In this document: one piece after another, positions 10,359 through 26,032 of the stretch
How the letters are laid out: each line of letters begins with the position of its first letter
Numbering within the stretch: position 1 is the first letter of the stretch
Assembly: GCF_001723175.1 (NCBI RefSeq)
Contig: NC_064650.1
Location: 1,488,001-1,552,000 of the forward strand
Direction: 5' to 3'
Source of the DNA: Penicillium oxalicum
Taxonomy: Eukaryota > Ascomycota > Eurotiomycetes > Eurotiales > Aspergillaceae
Length of the DNA: 64,000 nucleotides
Translations under genes and position numbers: made by a program
Notes under the pieces: model-generated
Database searches by the model: none
The model's input: only the letters and a program-made list of their open reading frames with translations
What the model was told of the DNA's origin: nothing

Positions 10359-12650
10359 TTTGGAAGGGGCGACACTTGGGTTGAAGCGATCGGAGTGTAG
10401 GTATGGACTCGAATTTGTCCTTGTGAGGTAAGATTTGTGCGAGAATGCAGGTATAGGTGTTGAAAGAGTGTGAGGCTTGACACGCGACTATGCAAGAATA
10501 GAGAGATGATTCTGATGGGCGAAAGAGTGTGTGAGATATAGAGTTTGAATCACCCTTGTTCGAAAACCAGAATGGTCCTCTCTTAAAAGAACGACAATTA
10601 TTGAGAACAAAAGAGAGAGAGAGAGAGCGAGATGGGCGTTGGATGTCGACAAGTGCAGTGCTGAAGAGCAGAAGAAGAAGCAGAGAGGAAAACACCGCAA
10701 AGTGAAGACAAGGAAATGAAGCTTGGCAAGATATCCCTCGTTAGGCAGAAGATGGGATGCCTCATGAAGAGATTCTTAATTTCCCTTGTCTACGCGCTTG
10801 AATGCTTGATCCTACTGAAACTTGGCCGGAGATCTACCGGCAACCTCAAGCTGTCCCTGCCTATCCATCTACATCTATAGGGTCTACTTGTTTTTGGGGT
10901 GGAGACTGGCTGTACATGCGCATGTGTGTCTTATTGCCAAGTGGAACAAGAGAAAACCTCATCCAGCCTCCTTGAATCACTGAATCAAGGTACACTTTCC
11001 GGTATTTGTGTTTCAACTGGGCTGGTTGGAGGCCCGGCGCCTGGAATAGTGCCGGAGGGTTGGGAGAGCCCACACGCGAGGTTTGTCTTGGGATCGCGTA
11101 AATCATTACAAATCAACGCGACGGGGAATGTCAAGCACCCAGCAGGGGCATGCTTCTATTGAGATACGCGCTTTTCCTTTTCTATGGTACTCGGAGTCGA
11201 GATGATTCCTTTTGTTTTCCTATTGGTAAAGACTTCAACCTCAGAAAGGACAGAGATGGTCTCTTTTGTAGGGACGCATCTCACAGTTTCATGATCGTTC
11301 GGAGAGTTGATACTTGAACCTGGTATGTTTACCCAGCGGAGGCCAATCAAGCTCAAATCATGCAAAACATCAAGTCCTGCAAGGAGGGACCGAGGAATGT
11401 ACATGCAACCTTACCACGTCGATGAATTACCGAGGTCTCACCCTTGTGAAGTGCCACTAGTCGAAACGTGTTTTAGTCTTTTGGTTAAACCTTTACACAA
11501 AACGCCTTCAAATCCTCTTTTCGCGAACTATCATATTGCGGATAGATTTACAAATGGATATTGAAGTTACTCTACGGCATTCATGTTGCTAGTGTCTCAG
11601 ATAAGAATTGGGTCCGCAGGCCCAGGGATGTAGAGTGTTGCACATAGTCACAGAAAAAATTCCCATGCATCAATATAGCTTGGGCGGCTCCTCAAGTGTC
11701 CAGGACAGTGAAGAACGCTCCAGTCGCAAGGCTGGTTACGAAATCATGCATGTAGATGAAGAATATTGTAATTTCAATAGAAAAATGTAGTGTGATGTAT
11801 TTCCGAGATGAATCCGTGTACTTTCTCTCATGACGGACGTATGCTCAGGATGCGTCATATGTCTTGTATCTCTGGCAGATAAAACAGTATCAAATCAGGC
11901 AACCCCAACCCTAAACAAGGGACGACGTAAAAAAAGTCAACAAAAAGACTCCCACCGGGGGACTGGCAAGGATTGCCATGTGCAGAAGATCATGCGTTCG
12001 TATTCGTGCAAAACCAAACAGAAGAAGAAATGTCATGCAAGAAGCACTTTCTGCGATGATAGAAAAAATGCAAAAAGGGGAGTTTCGAGAGCGAAAGTTA
12101 TGTAGACTCGGCCTTCGGATAGGAGTGACGGATCATTCGTTGTATCCACAGTGAACGCGGAGACAAAAACATCAACGATCGATGTGCAAGTATCGAAAAA
12201 AATGGTCCCATACAATGAACATGAAAAACAAAAAAAAAATCGTCAGGGTCGTGATGATAAGCAAAATAGAAATGACAATCTGGTCAACCTTCAAAGCGCA
12301 AAGAAAGTATAAAGCAGAGCATGACAATCAAATTGACAAGCAGAATCAACTTGACGTTTGTCGCAGACAGAATGTCAATGCCATGTCGATTCAATCTGTC
12401 AGAGACCAAGGTTGGAGCGCCAGGCTCGAAATGTCATGTGAGCATCAGTAGCTCGAGTAAGAGTCATCTCCCTTGCCGTCTTTTCAATCGACGAAAGAGA
12501 CAAAGGGAGGGGGTATCAATATAGTTTGAAATGATAATGCATGCCACTGGTGTAAATAGTCAGCAAACTCTGTAATGGACAAAGCCGATTTGTGCAGCTG
12601 CAGCACGCGCGACATCCGTACCTGACTCTCTTGGGACCAGATCCATGAAT
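10359..12650. other. 2.3-kb gap, no gene seen
   Basis: Promoter side of the hydrophobin-like gene, with a (GA)n tract near 10611-10627, followed by AT-rich sequence with A-tracts near 11930-12240. Open frames are short and lack protein-like composition on either strand. Confidence 0.55.
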
Positions 12651-13055
12651 CTAGTACTCCGTGTGCTTGGCGGAATTGGACGACTGATGGGCCTCAGCTG
12701 CCATATCCCGCACCGATGTTGACCGCACAGGATTCGCCGAAGTCGGCGAGGAGGCCCCGGCGGCATGGCGTGAGTCGGTACTGTGGGCTGAAGTGTCGCT
12801 GTTGCCACTGCTCTGACTGCTGCGGCTGCAGGTACCACTGGAGTTGTTGTTCTCATCCAAATCAACAAAGGAGGAGATCTGGCGCTGGGTGTACTCCAAC
12901 ATGGTGCGGTTATAGTCCTCGATCGTGGTGTGAGGATCAAAAGTCCGCTGAGTTTCCACGTTGGTTCCCTGAAGAGAGGAGTCCTCTCCTGCCTGATTGG
13001 GGAACATGGACTGGATGGTGTAAGAAGGTTGCTGCATGGTCTGCTCCTCCGACAT
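12651..13055 (-). CDS. small low-complexity hypothetical protein
   Basis: One exon, 134 aa, starting MSEEQTMQQPSYTIQSMFP. Residues 1-70 contain a mixed, ordered-looking segment (TTIEDYNRTMLEYTQRQISSF). Residues 70-134 are Ser/Asn/Thr/Ala-rich and probably disordered. No signal peptide, membrane segment or domain is recognised. The frame begins well inside a transcribed-looking region: at least 670 nt upstream contain another open frame (13091-13726) of Pro/Thr-rich, non-protein-like composition, suggesting a long leader with an upstream frame. The large gene-free interval further upstream is what one sees for some developmentally controlled fungal genes. Function is not known to me. Confidence 0.6.
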   Translation of the reverse strand: MSEEQTMQQPSYTIQSMFPNQAGEDSSLQGTNVETQRTFDPHTTIEDYNRTMLEYTQRQISSFVDLDENNNSSGTCSRSSQSSGNSDTSAHSTDSRHAAGASSPTSANPVRSTSVRDMAAEAHQSSNSAKHTEY

Positions 13056-14488
13056 ATTGGATGTGACTAATGGAAGCCAATATGACCATATTAGCCAAGT
13101 CTAACGTCTGTCGTGGATGCATGCATTTTGAAAAGACACGAAGTTGCCTTGGTGAACAGTGACCGATAGTGATCCGAAAGGGGAGGGAGGGGAGTGTTAA
13201 CACGCGTGGGTCTGCTGGTCGACAGAGTCTGGACAAAAACCCACGACGTGTCGTGTTCCATTGTCCCGGAGACGATGCAGTGGGTAGTGGTGTGTGTCAA
13301 GGTGCCATAATTGATTATTGAGCGTGGGAAGAGCACTAGCAATGTGGCTGGTGACCTCCTGGATGGGTTGATTTGTCTCCTCTCGCAGGGGCCACCCACG
13401 GGGAAAGTGGGAAGCAACAGATCGGGGTTGGGGAGAGCCACAACTTGGCCAGCTGAAACGACTGGGGAATAGCAATAGTGTGTCTGAAGACAGACACCAG
13501 AATGCAGTGGCTTACCTGGGGGGGGATCGAACTTGAGGTGGGAATCGGGTTTGGCGGGGAATCTGATCGAACCGCGATGATGGTAATGGGAAGAAGGTTC
13601 TGGTTGCCTTGGGACGGTGGGAAGGTCTCGAACTGGGGTCGTTGGCACTTGCGTGTCGGTGGGAGAATTCAAAATCGGCCGATGGGGGGCGGCAATAGCA
13701 GGGTTAGGGCTTGTAGTGGTGGGCAAATGTGTGATCGATGTTGCCCGATTTGGTTTCGATCGGAGGGCTCTGTATAGACCGAATCGAGAGAGACGATATA
13801 GGTGAAGAAGACGGCTAGAGGCTGAAACGCAAGGCTAATTGAAATGATTTTGGTTGTGAAGGATTATATCAGGTTCAACAGCTTCGACTGAGACCTTTCT
13901 ATATCCTTTTGAGCCCCTGAAGACGGGCACCATGATTCATGAGCCCGAATGAGCCGACATGGTCAATCGAGCCCTCGAGAGGCAGTGACATCATCGGCCC
14001 TGGGGGGGATGGAGACCAAGCGTCAAGTGGAGAGACGCGCTGGATGTAAATGGCCCCATGGGTTGGAAAGCGGATGGCATTTTGCCATCTGAAGAGAAAG
14101 ATGGAAGAACGGTCGACGGAGGCGATATTCTGCACATCATCACGAATCATCGCCCATTTTTGGTAACCAGCGCTCGAGAGGGTTTGGGAGGAAGAGGGGG
14201 TCTACTCAACCTCCCCGTAATAATACTGATAATGATGTGATGGGCCTGTCGGTCGAGGTGTGGTCTCCACCGGTCGATCCTCTCGACGTCGTTTTGCCGC
14301 TGTCAAACCTCACCGTCGTCAGGGGGGTGAGAGAGCTTGTGATGTCTCCCAGTGGAGCACGACTGTTCGTCGACGGGGTCGAGCGTCGAGCCATGGCATC
14401 AGTCTGACGGGCCCGGGGTTCGTTGCGGTGGAACCTTCAATCATAATCATATTGGGGTGTGAGCGTTCATCGCCAAAGCGGACATCGG

Positions 14489-14510
14489 CTCTCTCTCTCT
14501 CTCTCTCTCT
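14489..14510. repeat. (CT)11 microsatellite
   Basis: Eleven perfect CT units in the gene-free interval. Confidence 0.95.
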
Positions 14511-16212
14511 TACTCTCCACTTTTTCCCCCTTGGGTGGATGCATATTTTGACGACGCCATTTGTCCGGGGGGGGGGGACGAATGAGGCCACCCATGATGA
14601 GGGGGTGAGGTTGGGGTGGATGATGATGGATGGAACCAAACATGACTTGTGGAGGAAAGAAGGGGGGCACAGTAAGAAGCCGAGTTGCATCATGACGGGA
14701 CTGCAATGACCTCCGGACGCCTCCCCCACTGTTTTTTTTTTCTTTCTCGGATCGACATCTCGCTGCAGATCCCGCTTTGGCTCTGACGTTGAACATGAGC
14801 CCAGAACCCCCCTGGAGGTGTACAGATGGACTGCCTGTGATCAATCTCCATGACAGGACAAAACATGTCGAGTCATTAGGATTCTACCAAGAGGTGGACG
14901 TTGGGCGATCAGGTGATGATTCGGTAGAAGCAGACACCAATTCTCGCAGGGACAGTACTACTCTCAGTGATCTCCCAGTAAGATACCAAGCACGACGACT
15001 GGAGATAAGACAGCCCGAACATAGTCCCAGTCATCGAACATGTAAAGAGTGTGTGAAACTGAAAGTAGCCGTGCTGAATAGACCCTATGGTTCAGATTGC
15101 GTATTTTGGAAAAGACTCCGCCTTCGGAATGCATTATTGAGAGGCTCAGTGGAACCAACCAGATTGACCAATATGTACATGATGAAGGATTGGTCGCGAA
15201 AGGGCACTCGATGGTGATTCCATCAATGCTTGTTATTGGAAGCCATATACCAGGGGTAAAAAGAAATGACCAAAAACAAAGACAAGAGAGCAACTGAGTG
15301 ATTTCATATTTTTTGGTATGTTTTTTTTTTTTTCTTTCCTTTTTTTTGGCACCAGCCACGCTGTCGGGCCCGTGAGTGGCTTTCTGGCGTAACCTTAAGC
15401 TTGGACCATTCGTTCTCAAACATCATCGGTCCGGTTGAGGTGATTTCACTTCGGCTGAATTCTGTTGCAGGTACTATTGATGGAAGATGGAACAATCTTG
15501 ACCGATTTCCAGTCTTTGATGGTCTCCAGTGATTTAATTTGATTCTACTGTTGCGGTTCTTGGATCATAAGCTGCCGTCCCGACCAGTCGAGGCTGGCGG
15601 TGGCTTGGCTCTCACGAAGAGGTCGGCTCGGTGGCGATGACGTCAAAGGCTCTGCCGTCGGAGCGGTCCGAATGCGAATGGGAAGAACCGTCACTCGTGA
15701 GCGGCTGATTATTATTACACTCGAGACCTTTTGTTTCTGGGTCCATCTGGCCAGAGTCCGTTTTCGAAATTTGACAGGCCCCAAATATGACTATCCATGC
15801 AGCCTAAGAGACTAGTCCTGTGTAAGAGATCCAACGTTGATTGGCGAGATGCTCAGGATCAAATAGCTTTCGACGGCCCGGGAAACATCGCATCGATGAG
15901 TCTGTTTCTGGTCAATGGTGGATACATGGACTGGCCGATTATCGAATATGTCTAGATCCGCGCCACAAAAAATATGTTGGGATATTCCGGAAGAACAGCA
16001 ATGCTGGACATTGAAATTCATTCGGTGCGATGTCGATGTAGATGTCCCTAAGTTCTATAGTAGGTAGATGCATGTGCAGCCTGCGCAACACAACGGATAG
16101 CCGTACAAGTGGTTTGAAATAACAAGATGAATATGATTGAACTCGATAACATCCCATAACAGAAACATCTTACCTGTCCATCCATCATGTGCCGCGACCT
16201 CTCTCAAGCCCA

Positions 16213-16235
16213 CCCCCCCCCCCCCCCCCCCCCCC
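16213..16235. repeat. 23-nt poly(C)/poly(G) tract
   Basis: Uninterrupted run of 23 C on the + strand, preceded by CCCA. The complementary G run could fold as a quadruplex, and the C run as an i-motif. Confidence 0.95.
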
Positions 16236-19200
16236 ATGCGCCGCAAGTGAGACGGTCACATGGATACCTGAAACACAAGGCTGCAGTGGCACCTGACGTC
16301 AATAGCCCTGACTCGTGATGAACGGATTGCAAGTCCCCCTTCAACACTCGTCGAAAACGCTCATCATCCCATCAACATCAGCGACGGTGGAAACCCAAGC
16401 TCATCATCTTGTCTTCATTGGAGGCGGATGTGTCCAGTAAAGATCCAATGTCCAGTGCTACATCATCTAACATCTAGGCCGTGCCGTGCTCCATTGGCCT
16501 TGATGGACCAAAGCTGCGCATGAATACAACTTCAATTAGCTACCACGTCTTTCCGATGGTAGATCGGTCAAAAGTGCTCAGCTCAGCTCAGTCTACTCGA
16601 GTACAGTAGGCCTACCATAAATTCCCAGTCAAAAGTACGGTCTGCAGGACGTTGTAGAATCTCACCAAAAGGGAGGACCCGTCACTCGAATGACAACATC
16701 TAATGGAACCAAGCTCTATTGAAACGGTTCCCAGCCACCAACCAACCGTTCCGTCTCCGGTAGAATTGTAGAAAGAGTTACTGCTGTAGCCAGTCAGAAA
16801 CAACCCACACCCTGGTGACACAGACAGGGAGAGGAGGAAGGGGGGACGCGCGCATTGATGGGAAGATGATCGCCAAGCTTATTGTGGCGAATTTCGAAAT
16901 GGATCATCCTCCACACACGCTACATCGTTAGCACTACCTCTCTCGGTCTCTCTCCCCATGAGCTACTGAGGCGTCGGGCAGTGGTTACGCATCAACGGTT
17001 GCCGGCTCCACCACAGCTGACCCTTCATGTCATCGGTACGACACAGGACTCAAGCTCAGGTCGGGTTCATATCCTCTGACGTTGGCCGGACTCGGGTCTT
17101 TGGTGCAGAAAGGAGTATTCAATGCACCCATCACTCTACATGAGGCTCAATACTTCCTATCCGATGACTGTGATTTGGAGTGGACTTGACTATTGAGTGA
17201 TTCAACTGCATCTTCCCAGGGGCTTATGGGACACGATTCTAAAGAAGAACCTCCATCCTCTACAAAGAGGCCACCCAAGTCGGCCAAATGTACCGACTAC
17301 ATTGCAAATGACGATTATTGTAACCTTGGCGGATCAATTCGAAAGATGAGATTGGGAGAGGTGAAAGAGTCGTCGGTAGTAGTTCCAACAGACAGCGAAG
17401 AGGACTTTGCATGTCATCCGCACTCTACGCAGTGGAGTACAATGTCATAATGTCATCTTTGAGCCTCTGACGATCGACCCAGACCGCAGCAATTGAGGCG
17501 GAGACTGGAAAATAAAGTGGATTCCCGTCATATCGTGGTGCATCCACACGCGCTACAGCACATTTTTTTTTCTATTATTACAATTCATCTTTTTTTTGTC
17601 TTATCAGTTTCACTGCGCACGGAGGAATGACTCTCACTCGACAAAAGACACGTCCTGCATATGTGTCTCATTTTCGAGTCTATCCCGGGGAGGAATCCTA
17701 AAAGGCGGATTAGACCAGACCAGATCAGACCGAGATGATGCTCTTTTGCATTTTTCCTTTCTCGTCTTTTTCTTCCTTCTTTCCCCCCTCTTTTCACAAA
17801 TTACATCACTGGTGTTGACCCTTCATCCAGGTACCCGAGACTAATTGTAATTCGCCCCCAGTAGCATCGTTGATGGCTGGTTGCTGAAAATAAGATTACT
17901 CCGAATGCAGATAAAATCAGCATCTTACCTATTACCGTGACAGTGCTTTCCTCTCTGCCGCATGACACCTGTGGCGAAATCCCCCTCCTGGCTCCGACTG
18001 CTTCGCTGATGATATGTTACCTCTGGGGCGAAGATGATCATCATCTCCTCACAGACTCACACAGAGACATTTCATGTGCGATGGCTTTGCGCCACGACAA
18101 TTCGATAGAACCATGATGATGGTGGTGGTGGTGCTCAAATGCTTGGCGCGATGTCGTCAGTCTGAAAGACCCAGGGGCAAAGATCGCGTTTCACTAGTAC
18201 AAGGGACATCCTCTGAGCATGGATCGAAGCGTTGAGAATGTAAACCCAATTGAGACACACCATCTTTATCGGGACCGAGAGCGAACATGAGTACTGCCCT
18301 CCATGTATGGGCATTCAATCGGCTACTCATTCAGTTGTGGATCAACCATTGTCTTCCTCCACGATGAGTGGAGCGTATATTTGGTATCATCTCTGCATAT
18401 GTTGTCATACAACGTCGCGTCATCTTTGGGAGGAAAGTCTTTCGCAGGTTCTCGACCACCTCCACCTCCAAACCATGTTCTTTTTGCCCGTCTAGACTCG
18501 GTGTCGATCGAAATGAGGACGCCAAAACCGGCCATGCTCCTCGAGATCATCATCACTTTCAAAACAAATCCTGCTCATCATCTAGACGGCTCCAGCTCAA
18601 GACTGGAATGTAGCACCTGTCCGGCCAATTTCCAACGTCCCTTGGTCCATAATGCTGTGGATCACAGACGACTCATATGCATGTCACTGTCAGGCTAGAC
18701 GCCCCCTGAACTAAACAGCCTTATTCCGTATTGAATATCCATCCACAGACAAGGTTGAAGACTAGCAGACACAAGACTATGTGCTTGCACATGTCAATCT
18801 CAATCGAGCTGGAAAATCACTGGAGGACCCACGATGATATCACTATAGCACTCACCCCCGTCATCCACAGCAAACAAGTTCGTAGAATCCTGATCCCTCC
18901 AGAATTCTCATTCACTCACCCCCAACGTGCCTGTTCAAGCTTTTCTCTCAATACAATTGTTGAAGTCGCTTGTGCAGCATCAGCCGCGCCACGGTACAAA
19001 CTGGATAGGAGACTCTCCCCCAACCCCCGGGATCAAGTCAAGTATCAAACGAGGCCATGGGTAATTCCAACCTTGATAGCTGATTAGTCGTCCATGCTCT
19101 CTAAAAAGCAAGAATCATTTTACTTCACATCGCGTCATGAGATTGTCGTCCAAGAACAGGTTATTCATGTTTCATGAGCCCTTGTCGCGCCTGTCATGTT

Positions 19201-20235
19201 CAGCAAGGATTTCAACTCGCTTGTCGGCTGATTTGATTTTCAAAATTATGGGGATTAGCTGTGTTAGGTTCATTGTCCTTCCATCAATCGATGTGAAACA
19301 ATGCGGATTTGGAATCCTTCAAGTGAGGGAGAATCAACAATCTGAGAAAAGTTGGGGAGTACTAGAATACTACTGCCAGCAATCTCGAGAACGCAGAAGT
19401 ATGCTAACAGGAGTAGTCTCTCAGGTTCCTTCAAGATTCCCCTCCAATCTACACGAAGCCATTACTTCATCAGAACGAAACCTCGACCCAGCATTTTTTG
19501 TGTGATGGCAGATCACAGGTCTTTACGAGTTGTGTAGGAAACACATCGTAATAGAAGGAGGAACCGCCACCCCCGAGAACTTTGAGTCGGTATAAGGTTG
19601 AAGCGATGGGAGAATTGATATGGCAGGACTGAAGATTTGCCGGTACTGGTGCAACGGCCAGGACTCCGTCCCTATCTTGCCAGTAGTCGACTATCGGCCG
19701 TATTGTAGTTGTAATATATCGTGGTTTGTGTGTAGGATGTCTGCCGCTTCTTTGGAAGACGTGCGAGGCCAGCTGTAGACAGTTTGTAGGTGGGTGAGTT
19801 GTCCGACTCTGTTTGATTTTGTAGACTCAGTCCAGCACAAAATCAGACACGGTTTTCCAGTGAAACAGACATATCGCTCCCTGGATACGGGCAAAGGATT
19901 CACGGCCGAAATCCCGCCTCGCCAAGAGGCCAACCCCCACCGTGTAAATTATCCGTCAATCTCGACACCTCGCGTTCGATCTGCGGCTTGGCTGTAATAA
20001 CAGCGATTTCGAGAAAGTCCCATCGTGGGAGGTCCTGATTCCATAGAAAGTTCATGAAATGAAAATGCACGCAAAGAAAAAAAAACCGTATTTGTGGTTC
20101 ATTTCTGACATGAGTCTAACAGTAGGCAACCAATTATAGCATGAAGAGGTGGATACACTCGAACAAAACGCACGCTGGGAATTTTGCTCCAAAGTAGAAA
20201 CGCAAATGCATCGTATTATTGTAAGTCGTTTCGCA

Positions 20236-21259
20236 TCACACGTAACCTAGAACAGCCGTCAGTATCAATTTACTATCGAAATCCGTCGAAGAGGATACGC
20301 AGACATGGCAATGCCGGTTTGCAGAGACGACCCATGTAAAGCATGAATGCCAGAATCACTCGAGACGTTGCCTCCTCTCCACAAAGGAAAAAAAGATAAA
20401 ACGTACCCTTGCGCGCGCCTTGGAAGAAGAAGCGCACAACAAACACCTGCAGAGCAGCCATGGAGACCATCATCAAGCTCTCAATCACGCTGAAATTGAA
20501 GATACGACGCTCGGTACTGCGGACAGTGCTGAAGTTGCGGTTCTCACGAGTGCGGAAGTACTTTTGGTTACGAGAGATGGTCGATAGCTGTGCGGAGAGC
20601 TTGTAAATAGATTCCTCCAGGTTGGAGGTCTGCTCGGGACTGGCGCCTTGGCGGGAGGGGAGCTCGGCGCGCTGCTCGTTCTCAACCTATAAAATAAGTG
20701 TCAGATATCGCAGATCACTCCTTTTCTATGTGACGATTTCCCGAGGGATTGATTCGGTGAAAGGTACGCCAAGTGCATGTTCGGCGGACAAAGATGACAA
20801 GTAAGCAACATACGGCAATCTCAAAGTCCACCATCTTCTCAGCAAAGGTCGACATCTCGTTATTGAAACAGAATTGGTATTCGCCGGTGCTCTGGGCGGT
20901 GAAAACAAAGTCACCCTGGCGTTCTTTTGTCCCATCCAAGACGACCTTGCCGCCTGGTGCGGTCACGGTATAGTCAACATCGAAAGAGCCGCCGGATTGG
21001 ACCTGAATCCGTGATGATGGTTAGATATTCGTTTTGCCGAATAGAATACACACTCCACAAAGTAGTAAAGTAGCGAGGAGCTCCAAAGGCACTCTAATCA
21101 AGAAAAACATACCGCAAAGTAAAATGCCACCTTGGCATTTGCCTGCTCAATGTTGGTGAAGAAGCATGCCTTCTCATTGGCCTCGAGCCTGTAGGTCAGA
21201 GCAGTGGCACTGACAGAGGCGACCATCGAGGCCAAGCTAGCAAGGAGAGCGAACCGCAT
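20236..21259 (-). CDS. p24 family (emp24/gp25L) cargo receptor
   Basis: Type I membrane protein of COPII/COPI vesicles that helps select cargo between ER and Golgi. Four exons: 21259-21113, 21002-20814, 20686-20407, 20246-20236 (introns 110, 127 and 160 bp); 208 aa. The last exon codes only Gly-Tyr-Val-stop and is placed by GTACGT donor, TTCTAG acceptor and phase. Residues 1-19 are a signal peptide. A GOLD domain with paired Cys (ANEKACFFT and GEYQFCFNNEMS) spans about 20-115. A coiled-coil segment follows (NLEESIYKLSAQLSTISRNQ), then YFRTRENRNFSTVRSTERR, the standard p24 block. One transmembrane helix (SLMMVSMAALQVFVV) and the short tail RFFFQGARKGYV, with the diphenylalanine export motif, end the protein. 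The subfamily is not assigned. Confidence 0.95.
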
Positions 21260-21759
21260 TTTGCCCGGCAAAAAGTATACTGACGGTCGATGTTGAGGAT
21301 TCACAATATCATGGATGGGTTAGGGATCGCGTGTTTGGAGTTGTAGCCAGCATGGAGGGTGGGTGTTTGTTTAGTTTGCACTCCGCACGAAACTCCGCGA
21401 ACGGCAACCCAAACACTTTGAGCTGCAGCAACGTGGGATGGCCTGATCCTACTTGACTCAGGGCTGGACAAGCGAAAAAAAATACCAAGAAAAGTGTCAT
21501 GTCATCCAATGGGGTCTTTTTCGGACCTTCTAGTTAAGCTGTAATGGGGTTCAACAAAATATACGACGTTAAAGCCTAGCTCAAGGCCCGAGCAAGGAAA
21601 CAGGTGACACTCATAAGATGGAAATTTGATTTGAGATGTCTTCCCGAGAAGGACAAGCATCTGGTCTTTACGTCAAGCTATCTACTGCGCCGATGAAGAA
21701 GAGAACGCAGCTTCGAGCCCACCCATTGAAAATTCCCTGCGCGCGGTGGCTCATTGCCC
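21260..21759. other. 500-bp spacer between p24 and Ubp15 genes
   Basis: Promoter of the p24 gene and 3' flank of the Ubp15 gene. No other feature seen. Confidence 0.6.

Positions 21760-26032
<4,273 letters not shown>

Larger units (their letters stand above)
13056..20235. other. 7.2-kb interval without a convincing gene
   Basis: All open frames are short, conflict between strands and look like shadows of low-complexity DNA. Recognisable content: (CT)11 at 14489-14510, an 11-nt G run at 14567-14577, T tracts near 14730 and 15320, a 23-nt C run at 16213-16235, and (GGT)n near 18116-18133. No tRNA arms, transposase or reverse transcriptase motifs were found. It may hold long leaders, non-coding transcripts or distal regulatory DNA. 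Confidence 0.5.

Noticed and set aside
13520..13625. B-box-like words (GTTCGATCC, GTTCGAGAC on minus strand)
   Set aside because: T-stem pairing fails in both cases and no A box at the right distance.
13091..13726. 211-codon minus-strand open frame as a gene
   Set aside because: Pro/Thr/Ser-rich composition with no domain, ends just upstream of a better supported CDS; treated as leader.
17041..17090. possible tRNA (T-loop-like GGGTTCATATCC)
   Set aside because: No matching acceptor, D or anticodon stems could be drawn around it.
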